Below are positions 17,867 through 26,408 of a stretch of DNA of 64,000 nt, one piece after another. The notes beneath the pieces were generated by a model. The model did no database searches. It saw nothing but the letters and a program-made list of their open reading frames with translations, and was not told the DNA's origin. Every line of letters starts with the position of its first letter. Position 1 is the stretch's first letter. Where the stretch lies: positions 1,306,633 through 1,370,632 of the forward strand of contig CP070696.1 in the NCBI GenBank assembly GCA_020353535.1. Reading direction: 5' to 3'. This stretch comes from Spirochaetaceae bacterium. Lineage in GTDB: Bacteria; Spirochaetota; Spirochaetia; SZUA-6; DRHE01. The position numbers were made by a program, and so were the translations under genes.

Positions 17867-18754
17867 CTACCTCTTGAGAGAGTTCTTGGCCGACTGCACG
17901 GTATTATAGAGGAGCATGGTGATGGTCATCGGTCCAACGCCCCCCGGAACCGGAGTGATGGCTGCGGCCTTCTCTGCGACTTCATCGAACTTCACATCCC
18001 CGACCAGACGTGTCCCTTTTGGCGCGCTGGGATCCTCGATCCGGTTCACCCCGACATCGATTACCACCACGCCCTCTTTCACCATGTCCGCAGTCACGAA
18101 CTCCGGTACGCCGATGGCGGCGATCAGGATGTCCGCCTGACGGGTGACGGCGGGAAGATCCTTGGTTCGGGAATGACAGACCGTAACCGTGGCGTTGGCG
18201 TCCTTGGCCTTTTGTAATAGCATGTTGGCCACCGGTTTGCCCACTATGTTGCTGCGGCCCACCACCACGACATGCTTGCCCTCGGTGTCCACGTTGGAAT
18301 AGACCAGCAGCTTCTGCACGCCGTAGGGAGTGCAGGGCAGGAACATCGGTTCCCCGACCATCATACGACCCAGATTCATGGGATGAAATCCGTCCACGTC
18401 CTTGTCCGGATGGATTCTGTTCAGCACCTTTTTCTCGTCGATCTGCTCGGGTAGGGGTAATTGAACCAGAATGCCGTGAATCTTCGGATCCTTGTTGAGC
18501 TTGTCGATCAACGTTAAAAGCTCCTCTTCCGGTGTGGAAGCATCCAGGTTGTGCTGCTCCGAGTAGACTCCGATATCATGGGCTGCCTTGTTCTTGTTGC
18601 GCACGTAAACCTGGGAAGCGGGATTCTCTCCGACCAGCACCACCGCCAATCCCGGAGTCACCCCATGCTTGCTCTTCAGCTCGTCGATCTCTTTCTGGAG
18701 CTCTCCGCGGATTTGTTCCGCGACCTTTTTCCCGTCGATGATTTTAGCTGCCAT
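17867..18754 (-). CDS. folD: Methylene-THF dehydrogenase/methenyl-THF cyclohydrolase
   Basis: FolD interconverts 5,10-methylene-THF, 5,10-methenyl-THF and 10-formyl-THF using NAD(P). The 295-residue length is standard. The substrate motif 'SQVYVRNKNKAA' provides Tyr50 and the catalytic Lys54; 'ILVQLPLP' and 'KDVDGFHP' follow; the nucleotide motif is 'VVGRSNIVGKPVA'; and the end 'TPVPGGVGPMT' is intact. A GAAGAGG ribosome-binding site precedes the ATG. It links Fhs (7.1 kb) to MetVF (23.6 kb), so all THF-bound C1 steps between formate and methyl are present in this window. The two downstream sugar-enzyme genes may share its transcript. Confidence 0.97.
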   Translation of the reverse strand: MAAKIIDGKKVAEQIRGELQKEIDELKSKHGVTPGLAVVLVGENPASQVYVRNKNKAAHDIGVYSEQHNLDASTPEEELLTLIDKLNKDPKIHGILVQLPLPEQIDEKKVLNRIHPDKDVDGFHPMNLGRMMVGEPMFLPCTPYGVQKLLVYSNVDTEGKHVVVVGRSNIVGKPVANMLLQKAKDANATVTVCHSRTKDLPAVTRQADILIAAIGVPEFVTADMVKEGVVVIDVGVNRIEDPSAPKGTRLVGDVKFDEVAEKAAAITPVPGGVGPMTITMLLYNTVQSAKNSLKR

Positions 18755-19042
18755 GCTGTACCTCTTCTCTTTAGTTTGTTTGATTTGTCAAGCGCTAACG
18801 TAATACGCTATCCATGGGGAGATCGCTTCATGCAGCCGCGAACTCCCCTCGTAATATTGTGCTGTATTGTGGTACTTTTGCAAGCCCACGGAAAATATGA
18901 GGGCCCGCTTACAGCTTGAAACTTCAACTCTTCCCTGCTATGGTAGGCGAAATCCATCTACCGGCTCGAGGGAACTCACGACATCACCCGCGCCTGATTA
19001 CTGGAAAACCCTGGCCGCACGAACCGCAAAAGGAGCCCGCAA

Positions 19043-20050
19043 ATGTTCATCGCCGTAGGAGAGAATATCCACTGCACACGGATCTACAAGGTCGGAGGTG
19101 CATTCGTAAAAAGTCTGGATGAAAACACCCACGTGATCGCTTATGAGGAGGCCGGTCAGGAGAAGCAGCTTCCCGTGGCCAAGCGCTTTGTGGAGTCCAG
19201 CGACTGGAAAAACGGCAAGGTTAAACACGCCGCGGTGGCTATGTGGCAGGGAATGCACGGCAGCGAGGCCGAGCGAAAAGCCGGGGTGGAGTACCTTCAC
19301 TACTTGGTGCGCAACCAGGAGGCCCACGGTGCCGCCTTCCTCGACCTGAACGTGGATGAGTTCAGCACCGATATCGACGAACGCAAGGAGTTGATCGGGT
19401 GGGCCGCCGGCGTAATCCAAGAGGTCTCTACGGTTCCACTAAGCATCGACAGCTCCAACGTCGAGATCCTGAAGGCGGGTCTGGAAGCCTGCGATCCGGC
19501 TAAGGGCAGTCCTATGGTCAATTCCGTGTCCCAAGAGCGTAAAGAGGCGATCCAGGTAGCCAAGAGCGCCGGGGCGATGGTGATCGCCGCTGCTACGGGG
19601 GAGACCAGCATGCCTACGGACAAACAGGAGCGGATCACCAACCTCAAGACTCTGGTCGCCCTCCTGGATCAGAACGGATTCAGCTTCTCCCAGATCTATC
19701 TCGATCCGCTCGTTTTTCCCGTATCCGTGGATCCAAAAAACGGGTTGATGATCCTCGAAACCATCGAAGAGCTGCGCAGCGCCTACGGCCAGGAGATTCA
19801 CTTCGCCCCGGGCTTGAGCAACATTAGCTACGGCATGCCCAATCGCAAACTCATCAACCAGGTGTTTACTTCTCTGTGCATACAGCGGGGCCTGGACGGT
19901 GGAATCGTGGATCCGATCCAGATCAATAAGAGCGCCTTGGGCGACCTTGATCCCTCCTCGGAGAGTTTCCGACTGACAGAGGCTTTCCTCACTGGTCAGG
20001 ACCAGTTTGGGATGAGCTATATCGCTGCTGTTCGCCAGGGTAAGATTTGA
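19043..20050 (+). CDS. Pterin-binding methyltransferase (methyl-THF:corrinoid type)
   Basis: A 335-residue protein with the dihydropteroate-synthase-like barrel used by methyl-THF:corrinoid methyltransferases (AcsE, MtgA, MtvA and the MetH folate domain). The start at 19043 has AAGGAG. Typical pieces are 'AFLDLNVDEFS', 'VPLSIDSSN', 'PMVNSVSQE' and 'IYLDPLVFPVSVDP', followed by 'HFAPGLSNISYGMPNR'. It lacks the B12 domains of MetH, so it needs a separate corrinoid partner, probably the protein at 5.1 kb (inference). The expected job is methyl transfer between THF and the corrinoid. It stands alone, about 650 bases before the hydrogenase operon. Confidence 0.8.
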   Translation: MFIAVGENIHCTRIYKVGGAFVKSLDENTHVIAYEEAGQEKQLPVAKRFVESSDWKNGKVKHAAVAMWQGMHGSEAERKAGVEYLHYLVRNQEAHGAAFLDLNVDEFSTDIDERKELIGWAAGVIQEVSTVPLSIDSSNVEILKAGLEACDPAKGSPMVNSVSQERKEAIQVAKSAGAMVIAAATGETSMPTDKQERITNLKTLVALLDQNGFSFSQIYLDPLVFPVSVDPKNGLMILETIEELRSAYGQEIHFAPGLSNISYGMPNRKLINQVFTSLCIQRGLDGGIVDPIQINKSALGDLDPSSESFRLTEAFLTGQDQFGMSYIAAVRQGKI

Positions 20051-20701
20051 GTATATTCAACAATCCTGGCCCAGCTGCGGGAATCAATTATAACTATCCG
20101 CTAAGAATCTCAACTGCCGAATGAATACTCTAACCGCTGCCGTTATGCAAGTTGCAATGAAAACGCTTCCAGCGTATCATATACCGCAGCGTGGGGGTGT
20201 ACCGCTCTTTCCCCAGCCGTGAAGATGGGGCATTCTGCCGCAGCGACCACATCTTAGTAGTCCGCCAAGAAGACACAGGCTGATTCGCCCTCAAGTATCA
20301 CTCCTTCTGACGTTTCATGAGCTCTCCGCCAACACGCACTTAACACCTGTAGTGAACATTTTTTTGTTGCTCATGGTTGAGATTCGGGTCGTAGCTCCGC
20401 TCGGCGTCGCTGTCAGGGGTCCCGATGATCTAAACATCTTCCTTGATTTCATATGTTCTATTATTTTATGCAAAATTACCACAAAAAAGCACGAAAATAC
20501 CAAATATTCCGTGCAAATAAATTATAATGGAATCAACAACTGCTATGTTTGTTGTTAATAGTTTGCAAACGAGATCTAACAATCTTCGAACGAAAGTCAA
20601 AGGAAGAAAGGAATGTCCTCGTCAAGTCAAAAATCTTGTAAAAGAACAAGGTTTTGGCCTGGCATCGTGATTAGATCCATTGGCCTTTTGAGGAGTGTAT
20701 C
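20051..20701. other. Intergenic region without a supported gene
   Basis: About 650 bases between the methyltransferase and the hydrogenase operon. Short open frames near 20315-20558 have no ribosome-binding site and unlikely codon content. The last 120 bases are AT-rich and should hold the operon promoter, but I see no convincing -35/-10 pair. A 7-base direct repeat TTGGCCT occurs at 20654 and 20680. Confidence 0.5.
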
Positions 20702-21592
20702 ATGTTCCATCAAACAAAAGAGTTCCCAGTGGTCTGGATACAGGGATCAGGCTGCAGTGGCTGTTCTATCTCTGTCCTAAACGCCTTAAGCCCGAGCATC
20801 ACCAACACCCTGATCGATGAAATCGTTCCCGGCAACCATATCAATTTACTCTTTCATTCAACCTTGATGGCGGGGGCGGGAGAATCTTCTATCGCTATGA
20901 TAAGCCGGGCTGAGAAGGAACATGAATCCAGATATTTTCTGGTCATAGAAGGATCTCTGTCTATAGGAGAAAAGGGTATCTTTGCCATGGTTGGCGAAAG
21001 TAATGGGCAGCATCTGAGCATGGCAGGAATGACTGCTAAACTCGCCTCCCGGGCACTGGCTGTTATTGCCTTAGGATCATGCTCCAGTTTTGGCGGAATT
21101 CCCCGTTGTAAACCGAATCCCACCGGAATCACGAGCATCGCGGCATTTCTTGAATCACAACGGATAAATACTCCCCTCATCAACATACCAGGCTGCCCCC
21201 CTCACCCAGACTGGTTTTTAGGCACCCTTGCCGAGTTAATTGTTCACGGCCTACCAGGACCTCAAGAGCTGGATGAGCTGAAACGTCCAAAGTTGTTTTT
21301 CTCGGATCTAATCCATGAGCACTGCCAGAGACGGGCCGAGTTCGACGCCGGTAAATTCGCCGAAAAGTTCGGGGAGGAAGGTTGCCTTTTCAAGCTCGGC
21401 TGCAAGGGTCCTTATACATACGGTGACTGTCCGACCCGGAAGTGGAACAGCGGAGTCAACTGGTGCGTGGAAAATGGTGCCCCCTGTATCGGCTGCATTG
21501 AACCGGAGTTCCCCGATAAATTTTCGCCGATGTACGAAAAAATAACCCAAGATAGGATCAAATTCTTTCAGATCGGGGGAGGTGCCCGATGA
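20702..21592 (+). CDS. [NiFe] hydrogenase small subunit without Tat signal
   Basis: Electron-transfer subunit of a [NiFe] hydrogenase, 296 residues. The proximal cluster ligands are C18 and C21 (GSGCSGCS), C127 (GSCSSFGG) and C165 (IPGCPPHP). Distal-cluster ligands are H205, C208, C228 and C234. C243, C255, C262 and C265 follow; the Cys at 255 replaces the Pro seen in many group 1 enzymes and would allow a 4Fe-4S medial cluster. The 'GCKGPYTYGDCP' and 'PCIGC.EP' blocks resemble group 1. There is no twin-arginine signal peptide and no C-terminal membrane helix, so the enzyme should be cytoplasmic and soluble. It is first in an operon with metV and metF and overlaps the large-subunit gene by 4 bases. 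Confidence 0.9.
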   Translation: MFHQTKEFPVVWIQGSGCSGCSISVLNALSPSITNTLIDEIVPGNHINLLFHSTLMAGAGESSIAMISRAEKEHESRYFLVIEGSLSIGEKGIFAMVGESNGQHLSMAGMTAKLASRALAVIALGSCSSFGGIPRCKPNPTGITSIAAFLESQRINTPLINIPGCPPHPDWFLGTLAELIVHGLPGPQELDELKRPKLFFSDLIHEHCQRRAEFDAGKFAEKFGEEGCLFKLGCKGPYTYGDCPTRKWNSGVNWCVENGAPCIGCIEPEFPDKFSPMYEKITQDRIKFFQIGGGAR

Positions 21593-23142
21593 AAAAAATC
21601 GTTATAGATCCGATGACCCGGGTCGAAGGGCATCTCAGGATTGAAGCCTTGGTCGACGATGGAAAAGTCAAGGAATGTCGCAGCTCGGGCACGCTGTTCA
21701 GGGGATTCGAACTCTTCCTGAAAGGGAGGGATCCTCGGGATGCGCAGAGTATCACCCAACGGATCTGCGGTGTATGCCCGACTGCCCACGGTATTGCTAG
21801 TGCTCTAAATTTAGACAGCGCCTTTGGGATCGATGACAAGATACCTGACAACGGGCGTATTATACGCAATCTGATACTCGGTTCCAACTATATTCAATCG
21901 CATATCCTTCATTTCTACCATCTCGCTGCCTTGGATTATGTGGATGTGACAAGCCTGGCTAACTTCACCGGAAGTGATACCGATCTTCTTCGGGCAAAAA
22001 ATTTTCTTGAAAGGGGCCAGTTGGGGCCTTTTGTTCCGAGATACGAGGGAGATTATCGGTTGTCAAAAGATGCGAATATCGCCGCTGTGGGGCACTACCT
22101 GGAAGCCCTGAAAATTCGCCGCTTGGCCCATGAGATGCTGGCGATATTCGGCGGGAAGATGCCCCATGTTGTAGGGGTAGTACCGGGAGGTGTTACCTGT
22201 TCTCCTACAACCGATAAAATCACTGATTTTCTCTGGAGACTTAACCGCTGCCGGGACTTTATAGACGGAGTTTATATATCCGATGTGCTTGCTGTTGCAG
22301 AGGCTTACTCCGACTATTTTGAGATTGGAAGGGGCTGTAATTATTGGCTGTCCTACGGTGTCTTCGATCAGGATACAGAAGAAAGGAATCCGGAGCGAAG
22401 GAAGAGGTTACTTCCCTCGGGAGTAGTCGACTCCAGCCTTTCGCGGGAAGCCCTGAATCCTATACATATCGCGGAGGACGTCCTACACTCCTGGTTTGCA
22501 GGAGAAGGAAGAAAACCGGTGGATGGTCAAACCGAGCCCAATCCCGAAAAAAAAGAGGCCTACTCCTGGATAAAGGCTCCCCGTTACGATGGTAAGGCGG
22601 CAGAAGTTGGACCTATAGCCCGCGTCCTTAACGCTTATCTCGCCGGAGATAAAAAAGTCAAAAAACTGGTGGACGCAGTGCTGGAAAAGTTTCATGCAAA
22701 ACCAAATGTTCTGTTTTCTGTTTTAGGCAGACATGCGGCAAGGGCTTTGGAATGCAAGTTTGTTGCCGACGCCATGGCGGAATGGGTCCTTCAACTGAAG
22801 CCTGGAGAGCCGGTATATGTGGATTACGAGCTTCCGGATGAAGCGGAGGGAATCGGCTTGACTGAGGCACCCCGGGGTGCTCTCGGCCATTGGATGAAAA
22901 TCAAGAACGGGAAAATCGATCATTACGAGCTGGTGGTTCCCACTACATGGAATGCCTCCCCTAAAGATGCGAAAGAACAGCCGGGTCCCATTGAACAAGC
23001 GATCTTGGATACGAAGATAAGCGATCCCGACAATCCTTTTGAGATCGTTCGCATCGTACGTTCCTTCGATCCCTGTCTGGCGTGCGCTGTACATCTGATC
23101 AATTTCAGGAGAGATGAGATTGGTAGATACCGGATCAACTGA
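21589..23142 (+). CDS. [NiFe] hydrogenase large subunit
   Basis: Catalytic subunit, 517 residues. The two Ni-binding motifs are present: RICGVCPTAHG with C60 and C63, and DPCLACAVH near the end with C496 and C499. Both positions are Cys, with no TGA, so it is not a selenoenzyme. After His502 there is a 15-residue tail, the usual extension removed by the maturation protease once nickel is inserted; the protease gene is next and overlaps by 29 bases. The N-terminal 'DPMTRVEGHLRIE' is typical. No hyp maturation genes lie in the window. Close linkage to MetVF suggests that H2 is the donor, or the product, of the methylene-THF reductase step (inference). Confidence 0.95.
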   Translation: MKKIVIDPMTRVEGHLRIEALVDDGKVKECRSSGTLFRGFELFLKGRDPRDAQSITQRICGVCPTAHGIASALNLDSAFGIDDKIPDNGRIIRNLILGSNYIQSHILHFYHLAALDYVDVTSLANFTGSDTDLLRAKNFLERGQLGPFVPRYEGDYRLSKDANIAAVGHYLEALKIRRLAHEMLAIFGGKMPHVVGVVPGGVTCSPTTDKITDFLWRLNRCRDFIDGVYISDVLAVAEAYSDYFEIGRGCNYWLSYGVFDQDTEERNPERRKRLLPSGVVDSSLSREALNPIHIAEDVLHSWFAGEGRKPVDGQTEPNPEKKEAYSWIKAPRYDGKAAEVGPIARVLNAYLAGDKKVKKLVDAVLEKFHAKPNVLFSVLGRHAARALECKFVADAMAEWVLQLKPGEPVYVDYELPDEAEGIGLTEAPRGALGHWMKIKNGKIDHYELVVPTTWNASPKDAKEQPGPIEQAILDTKISDPDNPFEIVRIVRSFDPCLACAVHLINFRRDEIGRYRIN

Positions 23143-23611
23143 AAAGCGACTGATCATACTCGGGGTCGGGAATATGCTGTACCGGGATGAAGGACTGGGA
23201 GTGTATATTGTGCGGAAATTGCGAGGGTATCATTTCACAGGTAATGTGACCCTCATCGAGGCCGGTACAGAGACTATCGATGCGTTTCTCGATGCAGCTG
23301 ACACCGATAGGGTCATAGTAATAGATGCAGTGCAAGCCGGAGGAGTGCCGGGAAGTATTTACCGCGTCAATCTGGGGGACATCTCCGGGCAACACGGATC
23401 AAGCAGGACGAGTTTGCATGAGATTTCCTTAGTCGATTCGTACAACATGGCCCGCATTCTGCTGCCTGAGATACCGGAAGTGATCGTGATTGCCGTGGAA
23501 TTGGAAAGCGTCGAACCCGGATTGGGATTAAGCCCAAGCATTCGAAACAAAGTTGACAAAATCGTTGATGCAGTTCTGCTCGAAGTGAATAACTATCTAG
23601 GGAGATGTTAG
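23114..23611 (+). CDS. Hydrogenase maturation protease (HybD/HyaD/HycI type)
   Basis: A 165-residue endopeptidase that removes the C-terminal tail of the hydrogenase large subunit after Ni insertion. The opening 'LIILGVGNMLYRDEGLGVYIV' has the conserved nickel-sensing acidic residue (RDEG), 'VIVIDAVQAGG' holds the second acidic ligand, and 'LHEISLVD' carries the His. The gene overlaps the large-subunit gene by 29 bases and is 1 base pair away from the next gene, so the five genes at 20702-25186 are one operon. Its presence supports that the hydrogenase is processed and active. Confidence 0.9.
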   Translation: MRLVDTGSTEKRLIILGVGNMLYRDEGLGVYIVRKLRGYHFTGNVTLIEAGTETIDAFLDAADTDRVIVIDAVQAGGVPGSIYRVNLGDISGQHGSSRTSLHEISLVDSYNMARILLPEIPEVIVIAVELESVEPGLGLSPSIRNKVDKIVDAVLLEVNNYLGRC

Positions 23612-24310
23612 ATGATCGTCACAGAAAAAAAGCCTTTAGAAGAAATAATAGAGTCGTTAAAACACGACCAAAGGGTGTTCATATTGGGTTGCCAGGGCTG
23701 CCCCGAAGGAGCTGATACAGGCGGTCCCCAGGAGTTGGAATCCCTCAAGATACAGCTTGAGGAAAAAGGAAAGAAAATAAGCGATACCGCGCTGGTGGAT
23801 TTTCTGTGCAACAAGATTCTCGTGGGAATGCGTTTGGATAGAAAGGCAAAGGCAGTTCTCGGATCAGATGCCGTACTGGTCGTCTCCTGCGGCATTGGTG
23901 TTCAAGCCACGGGGGCTATGATTCCGCGTCCTGTCATTCCTGCTCTGAATACTCTTTCCATGGGAGGAGTCCAGGGACTGTGGCCATCTGCAGAGCGATG
24001 CGGAGAATGTGGTAATTGTATGCTGGAAACGACAGGAGGTATTTGCCCTGTCACTACTTGCGAGAAGAGCTTGCTAAACGGTCCGTGTGGAGGATCTAGC
24101 GAGGGCAAATGTGAGATTCATTCCGAGAAAGATTGCGGGTGGTATTTGATATATGAAAGATTGAAAACGTTGGAGCGCACACAGAATCTCATGAAAATAC
24201 AACCGCTTCGAAATTATCGAAAAATGGATTTCCCCATGGAGAGAAGACACACCGTGTACTGGGCATTGGAGGAAGAAGAGAAGGCACAGCCGAACGGGAT
24301 AAAGGAGTAG
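23612..24310 (+). CDS. metV: MetV-like protein (methylene-THF reductase partner, Cys-rich)
   Basis: A 232-residue protein of the family found as MetV in acetogens, where it forms the iron-sulfur/zinc partner of MetF. Cysteine motifs are 'LGCQGCPEG' near residue 26, 'ERCGECGNCMLETTGGICPVTTCEKS' spread over about residues 129-153, and 'GPCGG' just after. They match the C-terminal domain often annotated as methylene-THF reductase C-terminal. It should take electrons from another protein and pass them to the flavin of MetF. Here the upstream neighbours are hydrogenase subunits, not HdrABC or RnfC2 as in known acetogens. The start has GGGAG at proper distance; the stop is 3 bases before metF. Confidence 0.85.
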   Translation: MIVTEKKPLEEIIESLKHDQRVFILGCQGCPEGADTGGPQELESLKIQLEEKGKKISDTALVDFLCNKILVGMRLDRKAKAVLGSDAVLVVSCGIGVQATGAMIPRPVIPALNTLSMGGVQGLWPSAERCGECGNCMLETTGGICPVTTCEKSLLNGPCGGSSEGKCEIHSEKDCGWYLIYERLKTLERTQNLMKIQPLRNYRKMDFPMERRHTVYWALEEEEKAQPNGIKE

Positions 24311-24313
24311 TAG

Positions 24314-25186
24314 ATGAGTCTGCTATCTGAGAAATTAAAGAAGGGAGAATTTGTAGTAACTAGCGAAGTTGGCCCCCCGAAAGGCACCAACATAGAAGGA
24401 ATGCTTCAGGACGCCAAGATACTGAGCGAGAAAGTGCAGGCTATTAATGTGACCGACCTCCAGAGCTCGGTAATGCGGGTGGGATCCCTCGCCATCAGTA
24501 AAATACTTCTCGACAATGGATTGGAGCCCGTTTACCAGTTAACCTGCCGTGATCGCAACCGCCTGGCTTTGCAATCAGATCTGCTTAACGCCTTTGTATT
24601 CGGTATCCAAAATGTTTTATGCTTGACAGGGGACCATACCTGCCTTGGCGATCACCCAGAAACCAAGCCGGTGTTCGACCTCGACTCCATTTCGCTCCTA
24701 CAAACCGTACTTACGTTGGAATCTGGCAAGGACCTGGCTGGGAACGATCTCGATGGATCACCCACGTTTTTTAAGGGCGCAGTGGTAGCTCCTGCGGCGG
24801 AACCCGTCGAGCCCCAACTGATCAAAATGGAGAAAAAGATAGCAGCTGGAGCCCAATTTTTCCAGACTCAGGCTATATATGTGCCAAAAAAGTTCGAAGA
24901 TTTCATGCAAAAGGCGCAATGTTTCGGTGCTCCCGTTCTCCTCGGAGTGGTCCTGCTTAAATCTTCAGCCATGGCCAAATACATGAATGAAAACGTGGCA
25001 GGCGTTTCTGTGCCGGATGAGATCATTAAAGAGATGGATGTGGAGAAAAAGGACCGTAAAAAAAAGAGCGTGGAGATCGCCGTTCGGCTGATAAATGAGA
25101 TGAAACCTATGTGTCAGGGGATCCATTTCATGCCGCTTGGATGGGAATCCCTGGTTCCGGACATCATAAATGAAGCCGGACTATAG
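24314..25186 (+). CDS. metF: 5,10-methylene-THF reductase
   Basis: Interconverts methylene-THF and methyl-THF with FAD, 290 residues, normal for bacterial MetF. Family patterns are 'VTSEVGPPKGTN' (the catalytic-Glu region), 'VQAINVTDLQSS', 'LEPVYQLTCRDRNRLALQSDLL', 'NVLCLTGDH' and 'GAQFFQTQAIY'. It has no NADH-binding extension of its own, so electrons are expected through MetV. It is last in the operon and followed by a likely terminator. With FolD, Fhs and the corrinoid methyltransferase this completes the C1 path in the window. The direction of flow (methyl oxidation or methylene reduction) cannot be read from sequence. Confidence 0.93.
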   Translation: MSLLSEKLKKGEFVVTSEVGPPKGTNIEGMLQDAKILSEKVQAINVTDLQSSVMRVGSLAISKILLDNGLEPVYQLTCRDRNRLALQSDLLNAFVFGIQNVLCLTGDHTCLGDHPETKPVFDLDSISLLQTVLTLESGKDLAGNDLDGSPTFFKGAVVAPAAEPVEPQLIKMEKKIAAGAQFFQTQAIYVPKKFEDFMQKAQCFGAPVLLGVVLLKSSAMAKYMNENVAGVSVPDEIIKEMDVEKKDRKKKSVEIAVRLINEMKPMCQGIHFMPLGWESLVPDIINEAGL

Positions 25187-25206
25187 TACAGTGCCGGGGC
25201 TTTTTT
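25176..25206 (+). terminator. Probable terminator of the hydrogenase-metVF operon
   Basis: CCGGACT (from 25177) pairs with AGTGCCGG (one bulged base), closing around ATAGTAC, and is followed by GGC and six T. It overlaps the metF stop codon. Confidence 0.5.
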
Positions 25207-25251
25207 ATCTAACGCCGCAATGGCCCAGATATTTCATACAACACATTTTGC

Positions 25252-25280
25252 TTGTTGGTTCTCTGGTTGTATTCTATCAT
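25252..25280 (+). promoter_or_regulatory. Candidate promoter of the URO-D gene at 25.4 kb
   Basis: TTGTTG (25252-25257), 17-base spacer, TATCAT (25275-25280), about 110 bases before the start codon. The consensus match is moderate. It would separate this gene from the preceding operon. Confidence 0.4.
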
Positions 25281-25391
25281 CGAATGAGGATCCACTAGGT
25301 AATAAGCTTAGTGATCGGCAGCAAGAAAGATGCCACCCGCCCGAACATAGTGAATATTAAAGTAAATAGAACCGGTTGAAAAGGAATACAA

Positions 25392-26408
25392 TTGACAAAT
25401 CTGGAAAGAACACAAAAAGCCATACGAATGGAAGCCATCGATCGGATACCCACGTTTCCTATTCTCATCGCTCCAGCCTGTCAGCTCACCGGCGTAAAGC
25501 AGCGGGATTACTCCCTCGATCCCGGCGTGATGGCAGACACGTTGTTGAAAGCGAGAGATCTGATTGATGCAGACGGTATCTACGTGTCCAGGGACAATTG
25601 GGTGTATCACGAGGCCTTAGGGGGAAACCTGGTCTTTCCCGAGGATGACGAGTCATACAGCAAGGAGCCCATACTCGACTCGGTCAAGAAGTTTCGCAAA
25701 TTGAGGATACCCAATCCGGAAACCGCGCCAGGAATGAAAACCTTGCTGGCTGCGGCCAGAAAGGTTGTTGAGGAGGTCGGAAAACAGTACTACATTCAGG
25801 CCAATATCGACTGCGGGCCTTTCAGTCTTGCCGCGGTCTTACGAGGTGCTCAAGCGTTCTTGCTCGATCTGGTTACGGAGAACGAAAAGGATCTCCACGA
25901 GCTCCTGGACTTCTGTACGGAGGTAGTCATCGCCTATGGACGAGCGATGATCTCAACCGGGGTACACGGCATCCAATACGGGGACTCTACGGCGAGCCTG
26001 ATCAGCCCGGAACACTACCGCAAATTTGCTCTGCCCTACCAGCAGAGATCCGTCGATGCTTTGGCGGAAAAGAATTGCGACATATGGATCCACATCTGCG
26101 GCAATACCGAGCATCTCCTACACTTTCTACGGCCCCTCAATATCCAGGGATTTGAGGTGGATGCGAAGGTTAAAATGGTGACGGCACGGAGAATGCTTGG
26201 AGAGCGCATCGCCATCAAGGGAAATCTGGACACGACTTTCTTATTAAAACAAAGCCCCGACGAGGTTTATGAAGCGACACTGCAAATTCTGGAGAGGGGC
26301 AACTTCAAAACCGGGATTATTATGTCTCCGGGCTGCGGTGTGCCCCGTATGACTCCCCTTGAAAATCTACGAGCCATGGCCAAGGCCTGCAAAGATTACA
26401 AGCTCTGA
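25392..26408 (+). CDS. URO-D-superfamily methyltransferase (MtaA/MtbA-like zinc site)
   Basis: A 338-residue protein of the uroporphyrinogen decarboxylase superfamily. It starts with TTG at 25392, preceded by AAAAGGA. It carries H234-x-C236 (HICGN) and C315 (SPGCGVP), 79 residues after C236. That HxC...C arrangement is the zinc site of the methylcobamide methyltransferases MtaA/MtbA and of aryl-O-demethylase relatives, and is not needed by heme-pathway decarboxylases. I therefore predict methyl transfer to or from a corrinoid. It follows the metVF operon and is convergent with an AGE epimerase gene (13-base overlap). The substrate is unknown; methoxylated or methylated sugar-like compounds are a guess from neighbours. 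Confidence 0.75.
   Translation: MTNLERTQKAIRMEAIDRIPTFPILIAPACQLTGVKQRDYSLDPGVMADTLLKARDLIDADGIYVSRDNWVYHEALGGNLVFPEDDESYSKEPILDSVKKFRKLRIPNPETAPGMKTLLAAARKVVEEVGKQYYIQANIDCGPFSLAAVLRGAQAFLLDLVTENEKDLHELLDFCTEVVIAYGRAMISTGVHGIQYGDSTASLISPEHYRKFALPYQQRSVDALAEKNCDIWIHICGNTEHLLHFLRPLNIQGFEVDAKVKMVTARRMLGERIAIKGNLDTTFLLKQSPDEVYEATLQILERGNFKTGIIMSPGCGVPRMTPLENLRAMAKACKDYKL

Noticed and set aside
18755..19042. Riboswitch (THF, cobalamin or SAM) upstream of the pterin-type methyltransferase
   Set aside because: I looked for conserved cores in this and the other C1 leaders (5753-5890, 7040-7132, 20580-20701) and saw none.
20315..20558. Small open frames on both strands before the hydrogenase operon
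   Set aside because: No ribosome-binding site, odd composition and mutual overlap. Left as non-coding.
20654..20686. Direct repeat TTGGCCT (26-base period) as regulator site
   Set aside because: Only two 7-base copies; not enough to separate from chance.
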